Assembly: GCA_002778785.1 (NCBI GenBank)
Contig: PEZS01000002.1
Coordinates: forward strand, 1-64,000
Direction of reading: 5' to 3'
DNA from: Bdellovibrionales bacterium CG10_big_fil_rev_8_21_14_0_10_45_34
Lineage (GTDB): Bacteria > Bdellovibrionota > Bdellovibrionia > Bdellovibrionales > 1-14-0-10-45-34
DNA length: 64,000 nucleotides
Part shown: in pieces, positions 34,314 to 42,599 of the stretch
How positions within the stretch are numbered: the stretch's first letter is position 1
How the letters are laid out: the number at the start of each line of letters is the position of its first letter
Translations under genes and position numbers: made by a program
The notes under the pieces: model-generated
Database searches by the model: none
What the model was told of the DNA's origin: nothing
Seen by the model: the letters and a program-made list of their open reading frames with translations, nothing else

Positions 34314-36353
34314 TTAACGCTGAACTTGCCTGTTTAAAGAACTCATCTGCACCAAGGGTTGTTGATCGCCAGCTCTATCCTTATACCAAACACAGCTTGC
34401 ATCAGAAAACTTAATCTCAAGATTCTTTGCGGCAACGTTTGCTACGCTCATGACTCCGGGCTTGGACTTGCGAAAAATCGGCGTCACACAATCCACCGTG
34501 TAGCTGACGTTTGCTACTTTCATCTCAGCTTGAAAGTCGATCGAATAGCTACCTAAAGGGAATTTCAGCGGAGTTCCGTAAAGCTTTCTCACGTTGATCT
34601 GGCTCGCACCTGCTTTCTTTGCCAAATCGGAAACTAGTGCTTTAATTTGATTCCACTTGTAATGGTCCTTTGGTTCGGACGTCACAGGGGTGCCATCAAA
34701 ATAGCTATAGCGCCCGATGGTTTTATCAAAGTTCCGTCGACTAAAACTCGTAAAAGTCATAAGCGTGGTATCGATAGCTGTAACATCCTTAAAACGGCTA
34801 TGTGTTAGTGATTTGGAAGTCATATTCTGAATTTCGACGGTCGTGGAATCGGCTCCGCCCGCACTTGAAGCAGCGTCTTCTACAGCGGGTACTGTATCAG
34901 AACCGTCTGCGCTTACACCTTCACCAGAAGTCGGAGTCACTGTTCCGGTAGCGACAGTAGGAGCTACCGAAGTTGTAGCTCCGCCGCCTGCGGTTTGCAC
35001 CGGCGCCGGAGTTACAGTTGAAGAACTTGCCGAAGACTGACCTGAGCTCCCGCCAGTCGCTGCCGGAGTATCACCACCTTCGGTTCCCGCACCAGGTTGC
35101 TGAGTAGCATTGGTATTTTCAGAAGTTTCAGCCTCAGCAGATGGATCAACTTCTTCTGTACCATTCGGTTCGACTTGCTGACCGCCTGCCTGTTCTTGTG
35201 AGTTAGGCACTTGAGGGATTTTCTGCCCCAACGAGAAATCCAAAACTCGTTTCTTCGAATTCGCAGATGGATCAAGTTTATTAATTTCTTTCTGACGGAT
35301 TTCTTCTTCGTTAGTAGTCAGCCTTTTCAATCTTTCAAGATTGAAGACCATATCTATGAGAGTTGCTCCCTCACCGATATTGATGCTCACCTCGCCCTTA
35401 TCGTTTGTAATATCGCCAATCACTGTTGCAATGTCGTTGAGGCCTTTTATCCTAGACACTGCAGCAGCGAGAGATTCCGAGTTAGTAGCCTTCTTGACTC
35501 TTGAGAGCTTAATGCTAGAGGCATCCTTCTGTCTGCGTAACCCTCTGAGTTCCATCGCTTCTTCTGATTTGTTATCTTTTGTATTAAAGAGCTTCAGGTC
35601 TACAGACTCGATGGTAGATGCAACTTTAGTGTAATCAACAAGAGCATTTTGAATTTTAGCTGCAAGCTGGTTTGCAAGATCTAAATTCGCTTTATTAGTA
35701 TCCGTTTCTTTTGTTTTAATATCTGTTTTCACGTTGTAGGCAAGACGTCTAACTTCGACACGAAGTTTTTCTTCTTTTCCGTCGATTTCGACAGCAAGAA
35801 CTCCAATAAAAGAAGCTTCGAAGTGAATGCTTCCGGTCTCGCGGAAAGCTCTACCTTCAAATTTTACAATTTTAGGAACTTTAGTCGTCGCTACAGAAGC
35901 CTTTACAGGTATTTCCGTCATACCTGCTTCGGTCTCGTCCGTTGTACTATTTAGTAAAGGCAGCACGGCCCTTGCTTCGAGCACAGCTGGCTCAGCCTGA
36001 CCTTCGATCGTGTACGAAAGTTTTATCAAAACGTCTGCGACATCCACTTTGTCAACATCGCTAGCACTGCTATCGGTATTGGCTTGCTTTGCTACTTCGA
36101 CTTTGCCTTCAACATTGCTGATTTTGGCAGCAAGAACTGGGCTATCTTCTTTAGCGCCAGTAAGTTTCTTAACTACATCTCGTTGAAAGTTAATAGCGTC
36201 TGATTCAGCGTCTACTGTTGGCCTAGACTTATCCAGCTCGCCGTTTTTCTTAATGACTGCTTTTATCTCGCCTTTCTTACCTTTTGGCCCACAGCTTACT
36301 GCCAGCGTCGCCATAGTAAGGAGCACGAATACCCTATACATACCTTTTCTCAT
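34314..36353 (-). CDS. large lipoprotein of unknown function
   Basis: This 679-residue protein has a lipoprotein signal peptide (LLTMATLAVSCGP, with the lipid-bearing cysteine near 21). The N-terminal two thirds are charged and beta/alpha mixed. A Gly/Ser/Thr/Ala-rich linker (about 385-510) leads to a C-terminal domain with two cysteines (TVDCVTP, DASCVWY). The ATG has AAGGAGG upstream. I recognise no family, and the linker suggests a stalked surface protein. Confidence 0.7.
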   Translation of the reverse strand: MRKGMYRVFVLLTMATLAVSCGPKGKKGEIKAVIKKNGELDKSRPTVDAESDAINFQRDVVKKLTGAKEDSPVLAAKISNVEGKVEVAKQANTDSSASDVDKVDVADVLIKLSYTIEGQAEPAVLEARAVLPLLNSTTDETEAGMTEIPVKASVATTKVPKIVKFEGRAFRETGSIHFEASFIGVLAVEIDGKEEKLRVEVRRLAYNVKTDIKTKETDTNKANLDLANQLAAKIQNALVDYTKVASTIESVDLKLFNTKDNKSEEAMELRGLRRQKDASSIKLSRVKKATNSESLAAAVSRIKGLNDIATVIGDITNDKGEVSINIGEGATLIDMVFNLERLKRLTTNEEEIRQKEINKLDPSANSKKRVLDFSLGQKIPQVPNSQEQAGGQQVEPNGTEEVDPSAEAETSENTNATQQPGAGTEGGDTPAATGGSSGQSSASSSTVTPAPVQTAGGGATTSVAPTVATGTVTPTSGEGVSADGSDTVPAVEDAASSAGGADSTTVEIQNMTSKSLTHSRFKDVTAIDTTLMTFTSFSRRNFDKTIGRYSYFDGTPVTSEPKDHYKWNQIKALVSDLAKKAGASQINVRKLYGTPLKFPLGSYSIDFQAEMKVANVSYTVDCVTPIFRKSKPGVMSVANVAAKNLEIKFSDASCVWYKDRAGDQQPLVQMSSLNRQVQR

Positions 36354-36546
36354 AACGTTGCCTCCTTAAAGCAAACCTATTCATGCCTGATTTAAGCAAG
36401 TCTAGGGCCAGCCTCTATTGGGCCAATGCTCCGTAAAACCTACTTGATGTGTCTAAAATTGAGACAGGGCCGCAAATTGTCGCCTCAGCTACCTGTTCTT
36501 TTGAGTCGGACGACCCTTTTTTGTTTAGATGGGTGAAAGACTTATT

Positions 36547-37785
36547 CTACCCAGAGTTTGCGACGAATCGCACAGGCAAAAACCTTAAAGTAAAAATAGT
36601 CAGTACGAAAGCTGAACCGCTCAGACCAAGAGCTATGTAGAGAGATAATCCTGCACCATCAGCCCACCCCATAATGGAAGTCGCAAACGATTCGCAGAGG
36701 TTAGTTACCGACATAAATAGACTGAACTGAAAAGCTGCCAAAGTTTGCACGGTTCGCCTCATGAGAAAGGCATACTGAGTGGTGGTCACTGCACCTATCA
36801 AAATATAAAAGGCGGCAAAACTCACAAGAATAGTCAGCGGCGGCCAACCTATCGAAAACCCCACCTGAGAAACAACACTCAGTGCACTGCAAATTCCCAC
36901 AACCAATACAAGAAGCCGCTTTTCATTAAAACGATCAATTCCCCAGCCCCCCAAAAATGCGCCTGCGGCTGTCGCGACCGGAACAACAAAAGAATATAGC
37001 AGAGCCTGGAGGTGCGACGGAAAGCCCATGCTTTTTAGTTTAGCACTCGCAATACCGGCCGTTCCCTCGTAAGAAAGGCCGACCGTAAAAGACAAAAGAA
37101 CAAGAAGCCAAAAATTCACGCTACCTGTGCATTGCCAGATATCTCCGAAATACCGGGTGACTTGAGGTTTAATACCAGCCACATCTTTGGTTTCAACCAA
37201 TCGTCGCTTCAAAGAAGGCAGTGTCAATGAGCCAAACACAATTGCTATCGTCCAAATAAATCCAACAAGTAGTGAGAGAAAAACAGGTGCTCCCAGATGA
37301 TCTGCCAAGAATACACCAGCGCCCCCAAACAGGGATCGCCCCAGAATCATTCCCAATTGCATGAACGCATTGGCTTTACCCATGTCGTTTGAATCCACCG
37401 TCCGAACTGCGTAAGCATCGATGGCGACATCTTGCCAAGCAGCAAAAAGAGCGTGAGTCAGCAAGAGCCATTTGAGTTCTTGAATTTGAAAGTCTTCAGT
37501 AAAAATGCGTATGCACCCTAAAAGAGTCAGACCCATCATAAAGTTCGCGAATATAACTTGCGCTGCATACCTGGCGCGCAGAAAGTTGAGAGCATCAACA
37601 AATGGTGCTAGCAAAAATTTGAGCGACCACGGAAGCGCCACAAGCGCAGTTAGTAATGCAACTTCAGAAACTGGCACTCCACGACTTACCAACATGGGTG
37701 GCAGTGCCCACCAGATAAAACCAATTGGCGCGCCTTCAGACAAATAAATAAGACCAAGAACCCAGTTTCTGCGTGCCGAGCGCAA
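36547..37785 (-). CDS. major facilitator transporter, AmpG / RhtX-FptX-like
   Basis: This 412-residue, 12-helix MFS protein begins NWVLGLIYLSEGAPIGFI and contains VALPWSLKFLLAPFVDAL, a signature shared by AmpG muropeptide permeases and RhtX/FptX siderophore importers. The sequence alone does not separate the two. Its start is only two bases after the stop of the zinc-type ABC permease, so it belongs to that operon. That context makes uptake of a metal-binding compound attractive, but this is inference. Confidence 0.8.
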   Translation of the reverse strand: MRSARRNWVLGLIYLSEGAPIGFIWWALPPMLVSRGVPVSEVALLTALVALPWSLKFLLAPFVDALNFLRARYAAQVIFANFMMGLTLLGCIRIFTEDFQIQELKWLLLTHALFAAWQDVAIDAYAVRTVDSNDMGKANAFMQLGMILGRSLFGGAGVFLADHLGAPVFLSLLVGFIWTIAIVFGSLTLPSLKRRLVETKDVAGIKPQVTRYFGDIWQCTGSVNFWLLVLLSFTVGLSYEGTAGIASAKLKSMGFPSHLQALLYSFVVPVATAAGAFLGGWGIDRFNEKRLLVLVVGICSALSVVSQVGFSIGWPPLTILVSFAAFYILIGAVTTTQYAFLMRRTVQTLAAFQFSLFMSVTNLCESFATSIMGWADGAGLSLYIALGLSGSAFVLTIFTLRFLPVRFVANSG

Positions 37786-37787
37786 CG

Positions 37788-38621
37788 TCAGGAGTTCCGA
37801 CGCTCAATGCGCGAATTTGCGAAGTTTTTTTGGAGCTGAGGAAGAGCCGAAAGCAAAACAATCACACCCGTCAGCGCGGCGATGACGACTCCGGAAGACA
37901 CCTCTAACTTATGGGCGATAAAAAAACCCGTTAGACTGAGCGCTATCGCCAGTGTCCACGTAAGCCTAAGGTGCCCTCTTAAACTTTTTGTGTGAAAGGA
38001 GGCCGCTATTGAAGGCCCCAGCATGAGGGCCGAGGCCAAAATTATTCCCACGGATTTGATCGCAAACGCAACGACAATCCCAATGACCGCGAAGAACTCC
38101 AGCTGAAGCCTGAGCGCTGATCCGCCAACAAGACCCACATAAACCGGATGTAACAGATAATATTTAAAAGCTGTTCGCCTTTGCCGCAAAAATATTTCGC
38201 ATACAACAACGATGACAAGACCCACGTAGACATTTTGCCACGTCGCAGAGTCGACATCGCCAAGTAGTATATGAAGTAGCTCCTCGGGATGACCATGCCC
38301 ACTTAACGAAAGAGCAAGAACGCCGACTGCTAACATAGATGAAAAAACAACAGGCAAAAAAGAATTGAGTGACCCGGGCCTTTTATAATCGAGCCAGCCC
38401 AAATAAACCGAAAGCAGCAATATAAAGGGCGCAATCAAATAAATGGGTGCTATGCCAATGAACATGGCAAGTGCAATAGCTGGCAAACTCGAGTGCGCCA
38501 TAGCATCACCCATAAGCCCGATGGACTTCCAATCCATCCACGGAGAAAGTCGTCCCATCAAGTGAGCCAACAAAAGCAAAGTGGCAATCGTTGGTAAAAG
38601 TTCAAGTATCTCAGTGCTCAT
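37788..38621 (-). CDS. znuB: zinc/manganese-type ABC permease (ZnuB family)
   Basis: This 277-residue, multi-helix ABC-3 family permease has GLMGDAMAHSSLPAIALAMF near residue 35 and the SVGIILASALMLGPSIAA segment typical of ZnuB, MntB and TroC proteins. It overlaps the ATPase gene upstream by 11 bases. Cobalt and manganese versions share these motifs, so the metal is not certain; zinc is the most common. No periplasmic metal-binding ZnuA gene is nearby. Confidence 0.88.
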   Translation of the reverse strand: MSTEILELLPTIATLLLLAHLMGRLSPWMDWKSIGLMGDAMAHSSLPAIALAMFIGIAPIYLIAPFILLLSVYLGWLDYKRPGSLNSFLPVVFSSMLAVGVLALSLSGHGHPEELLHILLGDVDSATWQNVYVGLVIVVVCEIFLRQRRTAFKYYLLHPVYVGLVGGSALRLQLEFFAVIGIVVAFAIKSVGIILASALMLGPSIAASFHTKSLRGHLRLTWTLAIALSLTGFFIAHKLEVSSGVVIAALTGVIVLLSALPQLQKNFANSRIERRNS

Positions 38622-39324
38622 GTGAATGAATTAAACTCCCTTCACCATAGGCGCGGTGCAGACAGAGATGAAACTCTTCTGACTTCGGATCACCGTCGAA
38701 TGGGCGCTCGCCCCCTAAACAGATGACTCGCTCAACCCATTTTGTGATAGCACTTATATCGTGACTAACCATCACAACAGCAGATCCCTGTTGAGTCGCA
38801 AACTCCCTCAATAACTCAAGCACTGAATCTAAATGACCACGATCCACGCCCTCGACAGTTTCATCGAGTATCAGCAGTTTTGGCTTATGTAAGAGAGCAT
38901 GGGCAATCAACAGCCGCTGCCACTGCCCTCCTGAGAGCTCCTGAATTCTCGAATCAAGATCGATCCCCGAAAGGAGCACTCCCACCGCATGTTTTTCAAA
39001 TGCAGCATCCTTACAATTAGCCCAACTCAAAAACTCCTTTGCCTGACAGGGCACCCTCAGCGGGGGCCTAAGCCCCTGCGGGATAACCGCCAGCAGCCCC
39101 GCGCGTTTTTTTTGGTCTGGTTCCGGCAGGTTTAAAAGGCGCATTTGGCCTTTTAAAAGTGGAATTTCTCCGGCCACCGATTTTACCCACAAAGACTTAC
39201 CCGTGCCGTTGGGCCCAACAAGCCCTATCGTCTCACCCTCTGAAATAGAGAGATTCATATCCTCTACAAAGATACGACCAGCGATGCCTATTGTTGCATT
39301 CTCTAACCTGAGTATTTGGCTCAT
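38611..39324 (-). CDS. znuC: zinc/manganese-type ABC ATPase (ZnuC family)
   Basis: This 237-residue ATPase has Walker A GPNGTGKS, signature LSGGQWQR, Walker B LLILDETVEGVD and switch VMVSHD. The Walker B position normally occupied by DEP is DET here. The C-terminus carries a short His-containing tail (LIHSHEH) that could bind metal. It is the first gene of the znuC-znuB-MFS operon. A GAAAT/ATTTC inverted repeat at 39388-39402, 64 bases upstream, is a weak candidate for a metalloregulator site. Confidence 0.88.
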   Translation of the reverse strand: MSQILRLENATIGIAGRIFVEDMNLSISEGETIGLVGPNGTGKSLWVKSVAGEIPLLKGQMRLLNLPEPDQKKRAGLLAVIPQGLRPPLRVPCQAKEFLSWANCKDAAFEKHAVGVLLSGIDLDSRIQELSGGQWQRLLIAHALLHKPKLLILDETVEGVDRGHLDSVLELLREFATQQGSAVVMVSHDISAITKWVERVICLGGERPFDGDPKSEEFHLCLHRAYGEGSLIHSHEH

Positions 39325-39387
39325 AGAAATGAGTCGTCCCTGTTCGGCTTTGGGGTTTATGGGGAGTCCTTACAATTATTGCTTCAG

Positions 39388-39402
39388 GAAATAACTCATT
39401 TC
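39388..39402. promoter_or_regulatory. weak inverted repeat upstream of znuC
   Basis: GAAAT-AACTC-ATTTC lies between the divergent znuC and phnD-like genes. Its half-sites recall the outer part of some Zur sites, but the core is not conserved. Support is low. Confidence 0.2.
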
Positions 39403-39566
39403 GTGTTCAAGCGCTACAGCGAAGAGGCCCGGGTGGACACTTCGTCCCTATCAGCATCAATAACGCATGACGCAAACACAAACGCTTCGGTCCAATGAGC
39501 CGAATGCGGCTTGGCCATCTCGAACACATTTGGTAGACCTTTGGCGCCCACCTTGAAAGGGAGCTT

Positions 39567-40487
39567 ATGGGACGCACTATACAACTGAGACTTTGCTTCT
39601 TCGCCGCGTTAGTATCGCTTTTCAGTGCCTGTACGACTGAAAAGGCAGAATTAGGTACCGCAGACAACCCCATAAAGTTCTTCTTTGTTCCTTCTGTGGA
39701 CGCTATGACCCTTGAGGATACCGGCAGAATTGTTCAGGCCTACCTTGAGGAAAACACGCCCTACAAATACAAAGTTTCTATTCCAGCGAGTTACGTGGCA
39801 GTGGTGGAAGCCTTTGGAACGGAGCGCGCCGACGTAGCCTCCTTAAATACGTTTGGCTACGTACTCGCTCACGAAAAATACAAAGCTCAGGCGAGGCTTA
39901 CGGTCATTCGCTTTGGTGAAGACACCTACAAAGCCCAAATAGTCGCGCTTAAAGATGGTCCGATTAAAAAGTTAGAAGACGTCGACGGCAAAAAATTTGC
40001 TTACGTTGATCCGGCTTCCACCTCTGGATACTTGATGCCCGCGAAATTGTTTATGGATAAAGGCATTAAGCCTGCCGATTACATGTTTGCTAAAAAACAT
40101 GACAACGTCATTACGATGATCTACCAAAAACAAGTTGACGCAGGAGCCACGTTTTATTCCCCGCCCGAAGACGGCAAGATTCAGGATGCGCGGAGGTTGG
40201 TTAAAACCCAGTTTCCTGACGTTGAAGACAAAGTGAAAATAGTGGCTCTGACTGATGCTATTCCGAATGATCCGATTGTCTTTCGAGAGGGAATGCCCGA
40301 GGAGATGAAACAAACTATAGTCGATGCACTGCTAAAGTTTGTTAAGACCGAACAAGGGAAAGATGCGCTCTACAAGCTCTACGGAGTAACGGACTTCAAA
40401 GTCTGTACGGATGAAAAATACGACGGCGTCAGGGAAATGCTTAAGGCATTAGGTAAATCCGCTCATGAATTGGTCGAGAAGAAGTGA
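39567..40487 (+). CDS. phnD: PhnD-family substrate-binding lipoprotein
   Basis: This 306-residue protein has a lipoprotein signal (FFAALVSLFSACTT). PhnD-like features follow: FFFVPSVDAMTLEDTG, the FGTERADVASLNTFGY region, and FAYVDPASTSGYLMPA, which binds the oxyanion in phosphonate and phosphite binders. The protein delivers substrate to the adjacent ABC permease. No C-P lyase or phosphonatase genes are in the window, so the ligand could be phosphonate, phosphite or phosphate. The ATG has AGGGAGC upstream, and the stop overlaps phnC (TGATG). Confidence 0.9.
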   Translation: MGRTIQLRLCFFAALVSLFSACTTEKAELGTADNPIKFFFVPSVDAMTLEDTGRIVQAYLEENTPYKYKVSIPASYVAVVEAFGTERADVASLNTFGYVLAHEKYKAQARLTVIRFGEDTYKAQIVALKDGPIKKLEDVDGKKFAYVDPASTSGYLMPAKLFMDKGIKPADYMFAKKHDNVITMIYQKQVDAGATFYSPPEDGKIQDARRLVKTQFPDVEDKVKIVALTDAIPNDPIVFREGMPEEMKQTIVDALLKFVKTEQGKDALYKLYGVTDFKVCTDEKYDGVREMLKALGKSAHELVEKK

Positions 40488-41257
40488 TGTCTGACATTAT
40501 ATTAAAGATCTCTCAATTATCTAAGACTTTTCCGAACGGGGTACAGGCTCTCAAAAATGTCTCGTTTGAAGTGAAAAGAGGAGAGTTTCTTGTTGTTATT
40601 GGGCTGAGCGGCTCTGGTAAATCGACGTTGTTAAGATGTATTAATCAACTTCATCAACCAAGTTCTGGCCAGATTCTCTTTAACGGACAAGACATCACTT
40701 ATCTTGAGGGGCGAAAGGCAAGAGAGCTTCGTACCAAAATTGCGATGATTTTTCAGCAGTTCAACCTCATTGGCAGAAAAAGCGTGCTTAACAATGTGTT
40801 GATGGGGCGCCTTTCTAAGACAAATACCCTAAAAAGCTTGTTCGATCTCTTTTCAGAAAAAGACGTCGCACAATCAAAAGAATACTTGAAGCTCGTTGGT
40901 ATTGAGCAAAAAGCTTTTATAAGAGCTAATCAACTTTCCGGTGGCCAACAACAACGCGTTGCTATTGCACGGGCGCTTAACCAGAAGCCAGAAATGCTCT
41001 TAGCAGACGAGCCAGTTGCTAGCTTAGATCCTGCTACTTGCCACACCGTTATGGACTACCTTGAAAAAGTGAATAAAGAGCTCGGCATCACGATAGTTTG
41101 CAATCTTCACTTTTTGAGTCTCGTGCGTCAGTACGCTACGAGAGTTATTGCACTTAAAGGCGGAGAACTTGTATATGATGGATCGCCGAATGACATAAGT
41201 GACACATGGTTTCAGACCATTTACGGAGAAAAAGCTCGAGAAGTTCATATCAACTAG
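40487..41257 (+). CDS. phnC: PhnC-family ABC ATPase
   Basis: This 256-residue ATPase has Walker [12 protein letters not shown], a Q-loop within [10 protein letters not shown], signature [15 protein letters not shown] and Walker [13 protein letters not shown], all typical of PhnC. The ATG overlaps the phnD stop by one base (TGATG). The downstream permease starts 25 bases after its stop. The three genes form a complete importer. Confidence 0.93.
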   Translation: MSDIILKISQLSKTFPNGVQALKNVSFEVKRGEFLVVIGLSGSGKSTLLRCINQLHQPSSGQILFNGQDITYLEGRKARELRTKIAMIFQQFNLIGRKSVLNNVLMGRLSKTNTLKSLFDLFSEKDVAQSKEYLKLVGIEQKAFIRANQLSGGQQQRVAIARALNQKPEMLLADEPVASLDPATCHTVMDYLEKVNKELGITIVCNLHFLSLVRQYATRVIALKGGELVYDGSPNDISDTWFQTIYGEKAREVHIN

Positions 41258-41282
41258 CAGCTCGATTGGGGAGTTTGAATTC

Positions 41283-42305
41283 ATGCGCAAACGGTTTCGC
41301 GGTCATGTTTTAGATACGGTTCTCTTTGGTAGTTTGTTTGTCGGTATCTCGTATCTGCTCTTCAAGCCTAATTCTCAACAGCTTCTTGAACTCGATAAAA
41401 ACGTTTTGGTTATTACTGTTTGCCTCGTACTGGGTGCCTTTCTAAGTATTATTTTAGATTCGCTTCGCATTAAGACCCTGGGTGAAGTTCTTTTTGAGGC
41501 AGGACACCTTAAAGAGGCTCCAGAGACACTTTTAAGAACTTTTTGGGGCTGGCAACTTATTGTGTGCTTCCTCGCTTTTTTTGTCGCAGGCCTCCGAATC
41601 ACTGAGTTCAGTTTTTACGAACTTTTTTCAGAACAAGGGTTCCTGGGCGCCAAGAGAATCTTCTCGAGCCTCATTGACCCTAATTTTGCCATTTTACCTC
41701 GAGCCATACTCGCTATCGTAGAAACAATTTTTATCGCTTTTGTTGCGACGATCCTATCCGTTCCCGTCGCTTTTCTTCTCAGCTTTCTCGCCGCCAGAAA
41801 CATTATGGGTAAAAGCAAACTCACAATGATGATTTATGGCGCTGTACGAACCTCTTTCAACATCACACGCTCTATTGAACCCCTTATCTGGGCAATTGTA
41901 TTTTCGGTTTGGGTGGGTATCGGGCCTTTTGCGGGCATGCTTGCTCTTATGCTTCACTCAGTGGCATCTCTTGCTAAATTGTATAGTGAACTTATCGAGT
42001 GTGTCGAAGACGGCCCCATCGAGGGTATTCAGTCCACAGGAGCCGACCCACTACAAATTATTTGGTTTGCCGTTGTGCCACAGGTAACACTGCCAGTTGT
42101 GGCGGTGACCATCTACCGCTGGGATATCAACGTGCGTATGGCAACCGTGATTGGTCTTGTCGGTGGAGGCGGAATCGGAACAATGCTTATTCAGTATCAG
42201 GGCCAGGCACTTTGGCGAGAAGTCGGCTGTCTGGTGATTGTTATTGCGATTGTTGTTTGGCTTATGGATATGGCAAGCGCCCATATTCGAGAAGCCATTA
42301 AATAA
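41283..42305 (+). CDS. phnE: PhnE-family ABC permease
   Basis: This 340-residue, multi-helix permease has the binding-protein-dependent inner-membrane motif (EGIQSTGADPLQIIWFAVVPQ) and the glycine-rich VGGGGIGTMLI end typical of PhnE. The open frame extends back to 41199 inside phnC, but GGGGAG at 41268-41273 before the ATG at 41283 defines the start. An N-terminal extension of two helices precedes the PhnE core. It ends the operon; a possible terminator follows. Confidence 0.9.
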   Translation: MRKRFRGHVLDTVLFGSLFVGISYLLFKPNSQQLLELDKNVLVITVCLVLGAFLSIILDSLRIKTLGEVLFEAGHLKEAPETLLRTFWGWQLIVCFLAFFVAGLRITEFSFYELFSEQGFLGAKRIFSSLIDPNFAILPRAILAIVETIFIAFVATILSVPVAFLLSFLAARNIMGKSKLTMMIYGAVRTSFNITRSIEPLIWAIVFSVWVGIGPFAGMLALMLHSVASLAKLYSELIECVEDGPIEGIQSTGADPLQIIWFAVVPQVTLPVVAVTIYRWDINVRMATVIGLVGGGGIGTMLIQYQGQALWREVGCLVIVIAIVVWLMDMASAHIREAIK

Positions 42306-42336
42306 TGCCGTAAAATAGTTCCGCCCTACTCCCAAG

Positions 42337-42370
42337 CATTTAGCCCTCCCTCTTGGGCTTTGCTGATTTT
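42337..42370 (+). terminator. possible terminator of the phn operon
   Basis: AGCCC (42342-42346) pairs with GGGCT (42355-42359), and the outer AGCA and TGCT extend the stem. A short T-run (GATTTTTG) follows. Confidence 0.4.
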
Positions 42371-42599
42371 TGTATTCAATCCACCAGCATGCCTCTTCGA
42401 TTTACAGCATCTACTCGGCAATAGCACTTCCCTCGCAAGCTTAAAAGCATGTGGTACTGATGGGCCAGTCCTGCAAGCTAGATACTATTTATAGTCATTT
42501 GATTTTCAATTTCACAATACGTGACTTCAGAGCCGCACTGTTGTTTTTTATGGCCTCCAATATTTTACGGCATTTCAAAGACTGACGGAGGCCAAAGGA

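Noticed and set aside
36449-36640. 63-codon plus-strand frame upstream of the large lipoprotein
   Set aside because: Half of it is antisense to the MFS gene, and it has no ribosome binding site or recognisable sequence.
39567-42305. Full phosphonate degradation locus
   Set aside because: Only the PhnD/C/E-type importer is present; no C-P lyase, phosphonatase or phosphite dehydrogenase gene is seen.
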